Below are positions 1 through 5,757 of a stretch of DNA of 11,811 bases, one piece after another. Source of the DNA: an uncultured Ruminococcus sp. (lineage in GTDB: Bacteria; Bacillota; Clostridia; Oscillospirales; Ruminococcaceae); the NCBI GenBank assembly GCA_937942105.1, contig CALDFS010000357.1, forward strand, positions 1 through 11,811, given 5' to 3'. Position 1 is the first letter of the stretch, and the number at the start of each line of letters is the position of its first letter. The position numbers and the translations under genes were made by a program. The notes beneath the pieces are model-generated. The model made no database searches, was not told where the DNA came from, and saw only the letters and a list, made by a program, of their open reading frames with translations.

Positions 1-922
1 TTTCATTTGTCGGCTCGGATGCGTAAGCCTCGCCGTCAAGGTTAAGCGATACTCTTTCAAAATAGCTCCTATAATCGGCGACATGGCGGGCTTTTACAGC
101 GTCATATCCCATATTAATGGCGTTTTCTATGACGCCACGGCACCACTCGGCGATATCATCCCCATGATAATCGGTGCGGATAGTTATGTAAAGGGTGAAG
201 GAATCTGCGTCAAAGATTTCAAGGCAGGCTTCGTTGAATATCGCAACTCCGCCGTCGTTTTCGCAGGCTGCGGAAATGCAGTATTCACAGCCATCTTCGG
301 GCTGTTTGGCATAGATGTTCAGCCCGGTTTCGGTAAGCTCGTATTTAGTTGTTCGCTCGCTGCGGCGTGAAAAATCAATTTTTACGCTTGACTTGCCGCC
401 GTCACGCGAGTACTGGTGAACCGCTATGACATTATCAGGGGCGCTGACAAAGACCTCGCGCGAGTACTTATGTCCGTCCGCGCTGTAATCAACTGTGCAG
501 ACTGCGTTCGCGATATCTAAGGATCGCTTATAGTCGGCATAGCCGGAATGCCTGAAGTCGAACCATATATTCTCCGCCGTATCGTAATGCCGTTCCTGAT
601 CGGGGTGCGGGAACATATCGCTTTCTTCAAGCTCTACAGTTTCCTTTATTCTGCCCTCTAACAAAAGCTCACGAACCTTTTTATAGGAATCGCGCGATTT
701 GGGATTTACCCTGTTTCTGCCGCCGTTGCCATACCATATGGTTTCTTCATTGAGCTGTAGAGTATCGTGAACCGGGTTGCCGTAAACCATTGCGGCTATG
801 GCGCCGTTGCCTATGGGGTAGGCTTCGTTCCAACCGTATCTGTCCCATTCCCTGCCCTGTTCCTCACCTGTAGGTGCGGGCGCAGCAAGCCATATTTTCT
901 TATCCTGATAATCTATTGACAT
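1..922 (-). CDS. GH95-family glycoside hydrolase (probable alpha-L-fucosidase), partial: N-terminal 307 residues
   Basis: The reading frame is open from the ATG at 922 to the window edge, so the C-terminal part is missing. GGAGG at 929-933 sits 6 nt before the start. The N-terminus has the GH95 signature: a Trp/Tyr-rich entry, YPIGNGAIAAMVYG near residue 36, then LQLNEETIWYGNGG, matching the family motif 'P-x-GNG-x-x-G-A-M-x-G ... LNEET-W-G'. This is the N-terminal beta-sandwich region of the family. The catalytic (alpha/alpha)6 barrel with its acid and base residues lies outside the window, so activity cannot be checked. GH95 enzymes release alpha-1,2-linked L-fucose (some act on L-galactose) from host glycans and plant polymers. 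There is no signal peptide at the start, so a cytoplasmic enzyme acting on imported oligosaccharides is inferred. It is a host gene with its own promoter at 970-998. Confidence 0.85.
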   Translation of the reverse strand, partial: MSIDYQDKKIWLAAPAPTGEEQGREWDRYGWNEAYPIGNGAIAAMVYGNPVHDTLQLNEETIWYGNGGRNRVNPKSRDSYKKVRELLLEGRIKETVELEESDMFPHPDQERHYDTAENIWFDFRHSGYADYKRSLDIANAVCTVDYSADGHKYSREVFVSAPDNVIAVHQYSRDGGKSSVKIDFSRRSERTTKYELTETGLNIYAKQPEDGCEYCISAACENDGGVAIFNEACLEIFDADSFTLYITIRTDYHGDDIAEWCRGVIENAINMGYDAVKARHVADYRSYFERVSLNLDGEAYASEPTNE

Positions 923-969
923 AATTTGCCTCCAATTATGTTGAAGTCTGAAATCCTGAAGATATGTAT

Positions 970-998
970 ATTATAAACTAATTATCGCGCGGTTGCAA
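970..998 (-). promoter_or_regulatory. Sigma-A promoter for the GH95 gene
   Basis: On the minus strand TTGCAA (993-998) is followed after exactly 17 nt by TATAAT (970-975). The predicted start point near 963 gives a leader of about 40 nt before the GH95 start codon. It lies just downstream of the terminator of the preceding leftward gene, so the GH95 gene is probably its own transcription unit. Confidence 0.75.
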
Positions 999-1008
999 TA
1001 GAGTTTTG

Positions 1009-1044
1009 TAAAAAAATCAGAAGCAAGGCTTAAAACCCTGCTTC
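1009..1044 (-). terminator. Rho-independent terminator of the aldo/keto reductase gene
   Basis: Read on the minus strand, GAAGCAGGG and CCTTGCTTC form a stem (1020-1044; six pairs, one A-C mismatch, two more pairs) with a short A/T loop. After TGA it is followed by a run of seven T (1010-1016). It ends leftward transcripts about 190 nt after the aldo/keto reductase stop codon and insulates the GH95 promoter. Confidence 0.65.
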
Positions 1045-1178
1045 CAATTCAAGACTAAGTATAAAAGCTGCGCTACACAAAGTCGGGCATTTCCGTCCAA
1101 AATCTGCAAGCAATACATTTGCATACGCAGAAAAGTCACACCCATCGCAAATTAATTATCAACGACGGAGGAAACGCA

Positions 1179-1259
1179 ATGCGTGACGGCAAACAAAAGT
1201 ACGACGATTACAAAGTTGATGCCGTCACCTTTATTCCAATTCTAAAACGCACTCATTAA
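1179..1259 (+). CDS. Doubtful 26-residue ORF overlapping the end of the aldo/keto reductase gene
   Basis: A plus-strand ATG at 1179 has GGAGG at 1168-1172, six nt upstream, and reads 26 codons to TAA at 1257-1259. The product is charged and has no recognisable family. The last 29 nt overlap the convergent aldo/keto reductase gene. An 8-bp inverted repeat (GTGACGGC at 1183-1190, GCCGTCAC at 1221-1228) lies inside it. No promoter is evident upstream. Apart from this ORF, the promoter and the terminator, the 923-1230 gap shows nothing recognisable. It may be chance or a gene remnant. Confidence 0.2.
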   Translation: MRDGKQKYDDYKVDAVTFIPILKRTH

Positions 1260-2331
1260 GCAGCTTGGGAATATCCAGATTCTGCGGGCAATGCTCCTTG
1301 CACTGCTCACAGCCTATGCAGTCGCTTGCCTTGCCTGAGGATGCGGTTATCTCGCCGTACTTGCCCTTCAACTCGCCAAGCTTTTTCATATCACGCTTAT
1401 ACTCGTTATAAATGGCGAAGATATCAGGAATGGATATGCTCATCGGGCAGCCATCTGTGCAGTAGCGGCAGGCGGTGCATGGTATTGCAAATTTCAAATT
1501 CTGAGCAACCCTGTCAATAACCTTGTAATCCTCTTCACACAAAGGCTTGAAATCCTCCATGTAGCTTGTATTGTCCTCAACCTGTTCCATATTGCTCATG
1601 CCGCTCAAAACGGTCATAACATTGTCAAGTGAAGCGCAGTATCTTATCGCCCATGAAGCGTAGGATGGCTTGGGGTCGTATTCGTCAAATATCTTGGCGG
1701 CGGATTTCGGCAGATTTGCAAGCGCTCCGCCCTTAACAGGCTCCATAACTATAACCGGCTTGCCGAATTTGGTCGCGACCTCGTAGCAGCGGCGGGCGCG
1801 AACCCATCCATCCTCCCAGTCGAGATAGTTTATCTGAAGCTGAACATATTCCGCTTCGGGATGCTCGGTAAGAATCTTTTCAAGCATTTCCGGACCATCG
1901 TGGAAGGAAAAACCTATATGCTTGATCTTTCCGGCTTCCTTAAGCTCTTTTAAGTATCCGAAAGCGTCAACCTTCTGGGCATGCTCATAGGAATCCTTGC
2001 CCATGGCATGGAGCCAGTAATAGTCTATGTAATCAACGCCCAAGCGCTCGATGGATTCCGAGAATATCTTCTCCATTCCCGCTCTGTCAGGCTTTGAGAA
2101 CAGCGGAAGCTTGGTGGTTATTGTATAAGCGTCACGCGGGTATCTTTTAACTACAGCCTCACGGAAGGCAACCTCGCTGAAGCCGCCGTGATAGACGTAT
2201 GCAGTGTCGAAATAGGTAAAGCCCTTGGCTAAGAACTCATCCACCATCTTCTTAACGGCTTCGATATCGATTTTAGAATGATCGCCGTCGATGATTGGAA
2301 GCCTCATAAGTCCGAATCCGAGTTTTTTCAT
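1231..2331 (-). CDS. Aldo/keto reductase with C-terminal double 4Fe-4S ferredoxin domain
   Basis: This 366-residue protein has an AKR TIM barrel (about 1-270) followed by a ferredoxin-type domain (280-350), the layout of the COG1453 'predicted oxidoreductases'. Residues matching the AKR catalytic tetrad are Asp42 and Tyr47 in FDTAYVYHGG, Lys74 in TTKLP and His108 in YWLHAMG. The iron-sulfur part has two C-x2-C-x2-C-x3-C motifs: Cys285/288/291/295 and Cys338/341/344/348, the latter followed by PQNLDIPK. The family reduces small carbonyl or sugar-derived substrates, here probably with electron transfer through the clusters; the actual substrate is unknown. The enzyme should be cytoplasmic. GGAGG lies just before the ATG, and a perfect sigma-A promoter drives the gene. 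It is a host gene beside the prophage end. Length is normal and no damage is seen. Confidence 0.92.
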   Translation of the reverse strand: MKKLGFGLMRLPIIDGDHSKIDIEAVKKMVDEFLAKGFTYFDTAYVYHGGFSEVAFREAVVKRYPRDAYTITTKLPLFSKPDRAGMEKIFSESIERLGVDYIDYYWLHAMGKDSYEHAQKVDAFGYLKELKEAGKIKHIGFSFHDGPEMLEKILTEHPEAEYVQLQINYLDWEDGWVRARRCYEVATKFGKPVIVMEPVKGGALANLPKSAAKIFDEYDPKPSYASWAIRYCASLDNVMTVLSGMSNMEQVEDNTSYMEDFKPLCEEDYKVIDRVAQNLKFAIPCTACRYCTDGCPMSISIPDIFAIYNEYKRDMKKLGELKGKYGEITASSGKASDCIGCEQCKEHCPQNLDIPKLLNECVLELE

Positions 2332-2388
2332 ATTTTACCTCCGTTATAATACAAAATGCACAAAATTAGTTTACATATTAACGATATT

Positions 2389-2417
2389 ATTATACACTGA
2401 TATGCTGGGGTTGTCAA
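2389..2417 (-). promoter_or_regulatory. Perfect-consensus sigma-A promoter for the aldo/keto reductase gene
   Basis: On the minus strand TTGACA (2412-2417) and TATAAT (2389-2394) are separated by exactly 17 nt. The start point near 2382 gives a leader of about 50 nt with GGAGG before the ATG at 2331. The -35 box is the last recognisable host element before the repeat-rich strip that borders the prophage. Confidence 0.85.
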
Positions 2418-2437
2418 GAGGTGCGAGAGGGATTTTA

Positions 2438-2520
2438 AGTGGTGCACTCGCCTGCGCTCGAAACGAGATACTCACTTCTGCTTTTGCTTATACTTTTAGT
2501 GGTGCACTCGCCTGCGCTCG
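2438..2520. repeat. 23-bp direct repeat, two identical copies 60 bp apart
   Basis: Copies occupy 2438-2460 and 2498-2520 and begin AGTGGTGCACTCGCC, ending TGCGCTCG. The 37-bp spacer (2461-2497) is not repeated. The copies lie in the non-coding strip between the host aldo/keto reductase promoter and the recombinase gene. The pattern resembles dispersed intergenic repeats of clostridial genomes, but copy number elsewhere cannot be judged from this window. Confidence 0.8.
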
Positions 2521-2530
2521 TAGTGATGTC

Positions 2531-2672
2531 GCTTCGCTGTGATATCGCACTTCGTGCTGTGATGCGATGCGTTCCTAATCGCGCCGTGCGCGTTTCATCG
2601 TAAGATGAAACGATTGCTTCACTATCGCAGCGAATCACGCCCGAAGGGTGCATCTCGTTCCCGCAAGGGAAC
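2531..2672. repeat. Cluster of stable mini-hairpins (non-coding)
   Basis: Several short hairpins closed by C-G pairs follow one another. The minus strand reads GCGAAGC at 2531-2537. GCAC-TTC-GTGC lies at 2547-2557 (GAA loop on the minus strand). CGTTTCATC-GTAA-GATGAAACG lies at 2591-2612 (9-bp stem). CCC-GAA-GGG lies at about 2640-2648. GTTCCC-GCAA-GGGAAC lies at 2657-2672. Loops are of the GNA or GNNA type, known to be unusually stable in DNA and RNA. Short reading frames crossing this strip are low-complexity by-products. No gene is supported here. Confidence 0.75.
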
Positions 2673-2680
2673 TCATCACT

Positions 2681-2728
2681 CCAAAAAGCCCCATATTTGT
2701 CTTTAAAGACAAATATGGGGCTTTTTGG
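2681..2728. terminator. Perfect 48-bp palindrome, bidirectional terminator
   Basis: Bases 2681-2704 (CCAAAAAGCCCC...TTT) are the exact reverse complement of 2705-2728, with TTTAAA at the centre. In both directions the stem ends GGGGC followed by TTTTT, as in a rho-independent terminator. Leftward it terminates the recombinase transcript. The last eight codons and the stop codon (2703-2705) of the recombinase lie inside it, which is unusual. A perfect palindrome this long can extrude as a cruciform. Confidence 0.85.
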
Positions 2729-4286
2729 CATGGTGAGCCAAAGTGGACGTTAAGCGAACACTTTTTCCGATGCGTGCTTCTTCAACCAGCTCGTCTATAT
2801 CATCCAAATCAAACTCTAATTCCTCGGAGTCGGTACCGCTGAATTCGGCCGTATCAAAAACTATTGTTATCTTATCGTCGTATAGATACGCCTTTTTAAG
2901 AAAAAGCTGAAAAATCTGCTTCTGATATTGCTTGTCCTCGATCTTTCCGTTCTGAAGACTGCTGAACCAATTTAATATCTGCTCTCTTGTAAAATGCTTA
3001 TTCTTCAACTCGCTAAGCACTCTTATGTTCTCGCTGAGATTAGCGTTTTCCGCCTCCAGCTCCTCAAGACGGCTTTTTGTTGATGAAGTAACAATGCCGG
3101 CTTCGATAGCCGTCAAAAGATTTTTTATGGATGTATTAACTTCTGCTTGACGGCTCTTTAATATTTCAAGCTCAGGTATACGGTGATACCGTTCCTGCCG
3201 CTCCATCAGTCTGTCAATAAGCCACTCCTGCACCTCAGGATCATTCAGCCGTTGCTTTATCGTGCTGGCTATCTCAAATTCTATCTTATCTTTTCGTACT
3301 GTTTTCTTCTTGCAGGAAGCTGCACCGTTGGCACGCTTATATGAGCAAGCATAGTAATAATGGATATCTCCTGTCTTGGATCTTCCGCTCATGCCGGTCA
3401 TGGGGCTTTTGCAATAGCCACAAAATAGCTTGCCGGTCAACAGATATTCTGCAACCGATCTATGTCTACCGCTTGGATTATTTTTCATTTTCAACACCTT
3501 CTGCACTTTATCAAAAAGTTCGTCACTGACTATGCGAGGTATGCCGTTTTCTATTCTGATGTCGTCATAAATATATATACCTTTGTAGCGTTCGTTATGA
3601 AGAAGCCTATGAAATCCGCTTTTGGTCCAAGGCTTTCCCCTTCCGGTCAAAATATTTCGATTATTAAGGTCGGTATAGATATCAACAATTGGTTCGCCGT
3701 TTGCGATACGAGTAAAAATCTCACGCACGATATCATCCTTAGGATGGTCCAGCTCATAATGCAATGATGAATCAACCTTGTAGCCGAACGGCAACTGCCC
3801 ATTCGTTACCATACAATTCTCTGCATTATATCTCATACCTCTGGTGACGTTTTCAGCCATGCTCTCACTGTAGAACTGATTAACGTTCATCATGTTTCGG
3901 AGTGCAAACCGTCCGGCAGCGGAATCGTCGAAGTTTTCTTCTACATATACGCAGATAACTCCGTAAGCATTAAGCCTTGCCTCGTTCTGCATTGCCTGCA
4001 ACATATTTCTTCCGAGGCGGTCAGACTTCCATGCAATTACACACTCAAACTTCCCACGTTCCGCATCTCTCAACATACGCTGAAATTCATGTCTGTCATC
4101 AGTTCGACCTGTTATTGCACGGTCGGCGTAAGTCTCAATAATGGTAATGCCATTTGCCGCAGCATAAGCCTGAGCTGCCGCCATTTGCTGCTCAATGCTC
4201 GCATCGCGCTGGCTGTGTGAGCTGTATCGGCAGTAATTAACGCCTATTAAATTTTCCCGCTTTCGAGCGGGCTTTTTTGTTTTCAT
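2703..4286 (-). CDS. Large serine recombinase (prophage integrase)
   Basis: This 527-residue site-specific recombinase should integrate and excise the phage. Domains in order: a resolvase-type catalytic domain (about 14-155) with the nucleophile Ser22 in NYCRYSSHSQ and active-site arginines at Arg20 and in SDRLGRN (Arg90, Arg93); a 'recombinase' DNA-binding domain (about 165-270, opening GQLPFGYK); a zinc ribbon with Cys289, Cys292, Cys314 and Cys325; and a coiled-coil arm (about 370-430). Length is typical of the large serine integrases. The ATG at 4286 has a modest GGTGAG just upstream. The gene is last in a leftward run after the SWIM/BRCT and lipoprotein genes, 24 nt from the latter. Its last eight residues and stop codon are encoded by the 48-bp palindrome, so the tail may be borrowed from the insertion site. 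It points toward the host genes, as expected for an integrase at a prophage edge. Confidence 0.95.
   Translation of the reverse strand: MKTKKPARKRENLIGVNYCRYSSHSQRDASIEQQMAAAQAYAAANGITIIETYADRAITGRTDDRHEFQRMLRDAERGKFECVIAWKSDRLGRNMLQAMQNEARLNAYGVICVYVEENFDDSAAGRFALRNMMNVNQFYSESMAENVTRGMRYNAENCMVTNGQLPFGYKVDSSLHYELDHPKDDIVREIFTRIANGEPIVDIYTDLNNRNILTGRGKPWTKSGFHRLLHNERYKGIYIYDDIRIENGIPRIVSDELFDKVQKVLKMKNNPSGRHRSVAEYLLTGKLFCGYCKSPMTGMSGRSKTGDIHYYYACSYKRANGAASCKKKTVRKDKIEFEIASTIKQRLNDPEVQEWLIDRLMERQERYHRIPELEILKSRQAEVNTSIKNLLTAIEAGIVTSSTKSRLEELEAENANLSENIRVLSELKNKHFTREQILNWFSSLQNGKIEDKQYQKQIFQLFLKKAYLYDDKITIVFDTAEFSGTDSEELEFDLDDIDELVEEARIGKSVRLTSTLAHHAKKPHICL
4256..4279 (+). terminator. Terminator-like hairpin antisense to the recombinase start
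   Basis: Plus-strand CCCGCT-TTCG-AGCGGG (4256-4271) is a perfect 6-bp stem with a 4-nt loop, followed by C and six T (4273-4278). It has the full form of a rho-independent terminator for rightward transcripts, yet lies in codons 3-11 of the leftward recombinase gene. On the recombinase mRNA the same bases form a hairpin just after the start codon. Confidence 0.5.
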
Positions 4287-4310
4287 AGACTCACCGCCAC
4301 AGTTACATAA

Positions 4311-4691
4311 TCATTTTCTCTTTTTCAGTCCAGCCGTCTCGGCCAGTTCATTTCTCTTTTCCACTATGTCATCATAAGTTTCTATGTTGCCATCATATGA
4401 ATCAGCAAATATGTCACCTTCAAGAATGGTAAAGTCAAAACGTATTAATTTATCCTCGTAATGCTCATCGCCTATAGACAGCGAGTCGGCATATGCCATA
4501 TCTTCTCTCAATTCATCAAACTTCGTGCTAACCTCATTATAAGTTGCTTTACCATCGAGATAAGCGTCGGTTATCTCGATTGCTTGCTTCACAACGGAAA
4601 CAGCCTTGTCGCTAAGCTCCGTTTTAGTCCCACAACCTGTAAGTATAGTTAAAGCTACAACAAAAGCAAAGACAATCTTCAACGACTTCAT
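4311..4691 (-). CDS. Small secreted lipoprotein of unknown function
   Basis: This 126-residue protein has a lipoprotein signal peptide: MKSLK, a hydrophobic core, then the lipobox LTGC with Cys20 as the lipidation site. The mature part is about 107 residues, mostly helical, acidic in the middle (many Asp, Glu and Tyr) and ending in the basic AGLKKRK. It should be anchored to the outer face of the cytoplasmic membrane. No family is recognised. A GGA-type binding site precedes the ATG. It lies 24 nt upstream of the integrase gene and 34 nt downstream of the SWIM/BRCT gene, so the three are probably co-transcribed. Genes between integrase and repressor in temperate phages are often expressed in lysogens. 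A small lipoprotein there recalls Ltp of Streptococcus thermophilus phage TP-J34, which excludes superinfecting phage, but the resemblance is in position and type only. Confidence 0.8.
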   Translation of the reverse strand: MKSLKIVFAFVVALTILTGCGTKTELSDKAVSVVKQAIEITDAYLDGKATYNEVSTKFDELREDMAYADSLSIGDEHYEDKLIRFDFTILEGDIFADSYDGNIETYDDIVEKRNELAETAGLKKRK

Positions 4692-4725
4692 TTCAACAGT
4701 CCTTTCCCATATACTCTTTCTGTTC

Positions 4726-5466
4726 TCATGAGCTACTACTCTCTTCCAAAAACATTGTTTTTAATTCATCAAATGAAAACGTCATAATATTTTTGCTTTT
4801 GGCTTCTAAAACTTTTGAAGTCTCTTTTCCATCAGCCATAATTACGGCTGAAATATCTCTCCATGATGAATTGGAAAAAGAGCCACAATGACTTAAAATA
4901 TATCTCTTGACATTCTCCTGTCCCCTACCGGTAATAGTGAAACGCAATCCCCGGAACATATTGTCTTTACATACGCTGGGAATATTATCTCGCCTATCAT
5001 AAATCGGAGCATCTATGTCCGAAAGAGACGAAGCTAAAAAATACATATGCTTGCAAGGCAATAGACGTTCCCTGTAATCAGGACAACTACACCCCTTGCC
5101 ACTTGTAATATAATAGTTTACATATTCGCCCTGTACTTTGGCATATCCACTTATAGGATTGTATTGCGCAATTCGCATAGTTGTTGACTTTTGAGCTCTT
5201 TCTATACGTTTCAACTGCCCATCAGCCATATGAATTGTTTGATCCCACTCTGTCCAGCCAGCCTTCTCAAAGTTATCAACAGCACTTTTAATCATCTTGT
5301 CTTGCTGTTCTTTTATCTTTTCAGCAAGCTCATGAGCTTCTTTCTCATCTTGAATTCGCTTTTCTTCTAAACTGTGCTTAACTTGTCTAGCATTATAGTT
5401 ATCTATATACCAAAAAAGCCAAAAGCATAGTGCAATAAAAACAATACCTGCTAAAATAATTCCCAT
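4726..5466 (-). CDS. Membrane-anchored protein with coiled coil, SWIM zinc finger and BRCT-like domain
   Basis: This 246-residue protein begins with one transmembrane segment (about 3-20, GIILAGIVFIALCFWLFWYI), followed by a charged helical, probably coiled-coil stretch (30-65). A SWIM zinc finger is visible at 126-140 as CSCPDYRERLLPCKH, ligands Cys126, Cys128, Cys138 and His140, with hydrophobic residues after it as is typical. Residues 170-240 look like a BRCT domain: F-R-G-L-R-F-T-I-T-G at its start, a small-residue turn (HCGSF), a conserved-looking Trp, then KVLEAKSKNI and a final FDELKTMF. BRCT domains bind phosphopeptides or DNA ends, and SWIM fingers bind DNA or protein. Having both tethered to the membrane, presumably facing the cytoplasm, is unusual. 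Its site between integrase and repressor suggests expression in the lysogen and a role in immunity or exclusion; that is inference. The BRCT call is moderately sure, the SWIM call firm. Confidence 0.8.
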   Translation of the reverse strand: MGIILAGIVFIALCFWLFWYIDNYNARQVKHSLEEKRIQDEKEAHELAEKIKEQQDKMIKSAVDNFEKAGWTEWDQTIHMADGQLKRIERAQKSTTMRIAQYNPISGYAKVQGEYVNYYITSGKGCSCPDYRERLLPCKHMYFLASSLSDIDAPIYDRRDNIPSVCKDNMFRGLRFTITGRGQENVKRYILSHCGSFSNSSWRDISAVIMADGKETSKVLEAKSKNIMTFSFDELKTMFLEESSSS

Positions 5467-5543
5467 GTCAGTTTCCCCTGCTGATCAAATGCTTTTACCT
5501 GTTATCAAAGCTGTAATTCTATAACGAAACACTGACACGCCTG

Positions 5544-5549
5544 TATAAT
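5544..5549 (+). promoter_or_regulatory. Probable -10 box of a rightward promoter for the small convergent gene
   Basis: A consensus TATAAT lies 47 bp before the ATG at 5596. The -35 position (about 5521-5526, ATAACG) is poor, so activity may be weak or need help. The predicted start point, near 5556, coincides with a perfect dyad, suggesting that the promoter is under repression. Confidence 0.45.
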
Positions 5550-5556
5550 CTTGATA

Positions 5557-5573
5557 TTCTTGAATTTCAAGAA
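5557..5573. promoter_or_regulatory. Operator-like perfect inverted repeat at a start point
   Basis: TTCTTGAATTTCAAGAA is an 8-bp perfect inverted repeat around one central base, immediately downstream of the -10 box at 5544-5549. The loop is too small for an RNA hairpin and no T run follows, so a protein-binding operator is the better reading. It differs in sequence from the operators of the repressor/Cro switch, so a different regulator may bind. Confidence 0.5.
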
Positions 5574-5595
5574 ATCAAAGTAAAGGAGTATCAAC

Positions 5596-5757
5596 ATGAA
5601 TCAAGAAGAATTAAAGGTTGTAATCGAATTACTTGCCAGAATTTCCGAAGAAGATAAGAGAAAGCTTATCAGCTATCTGACTGCTCTGCGAGATAGCGAA
5701 GATAACGAATCGCCTCAATCTTTTTGCTGTCGCTCAGAGACATCAAAAGCTCAATGA
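5596..5757 (+). CDS. Small protein (53 residues) convergent with and overlapping the repressor gene
   Basis: The ATG at 5596 has AAAGGAG at 5582-5588, a near-ideal site at 7 nt spacing. The frame runs 53 codons to TGA at 5755-5757. The product is helical and charged; its first 36 residues (MNQEELKVV..., EEDKRKLISYLTALRDS) resemble the C-terminal helices that follow the HTH in Cro/C1-type repressors, including the opposite-strand neighbour (SDSKKIEAIRYLRYL). The last 29 codons overlap the 3' end of that repressor gene in antisense. A -10 box and a dyad lie upstream and a terminator-like hairpin at 5792-5824 follows, so it looks like a complete small transcription unit. No family is recognised. 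An antimicrobial, anti-repressor or antisense RNA role are all possible; none is shown. Confidence 0.5.
   Translation: MNQEELKVVIELLARISEEDKRKLISYLTALRDSEDNESPQSFCCRSETSKAQ

Noticed and set aside
83..370. Plus-strand frame of 95 codons near the window start
   Set aside because: It lies wholly antisense inside the GH95 gene, whose frame is open on the minus strand and carries family motifs, and it has no ribosome binding site.
2438..2520. CRISPR repeat pair
   Set aside because: Only two copies, no cas genes nearby, and the repeats sit in a hairpin-rich intergenic strip.
2418..2730. Precise attachment core for the prophage
   Set aside because: Serine integrase cores are as short as two bases and the right prophage end is not in the window, so no duplicated core can be shown.
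2291..2842. Several frames of 64-98 codons on both strands across the repeat strip
   Set aside because: They are translations of direct repeats, mini-hairpins and the palindrome (the palindrome gives the same peptide in both directions). They show no family, signal or start context.
3341..3767. Plus-strand frames inside the recombinase gene
   Set aside because: Antisense to a clearly coding region with domain motifs; no promoter or binding site.
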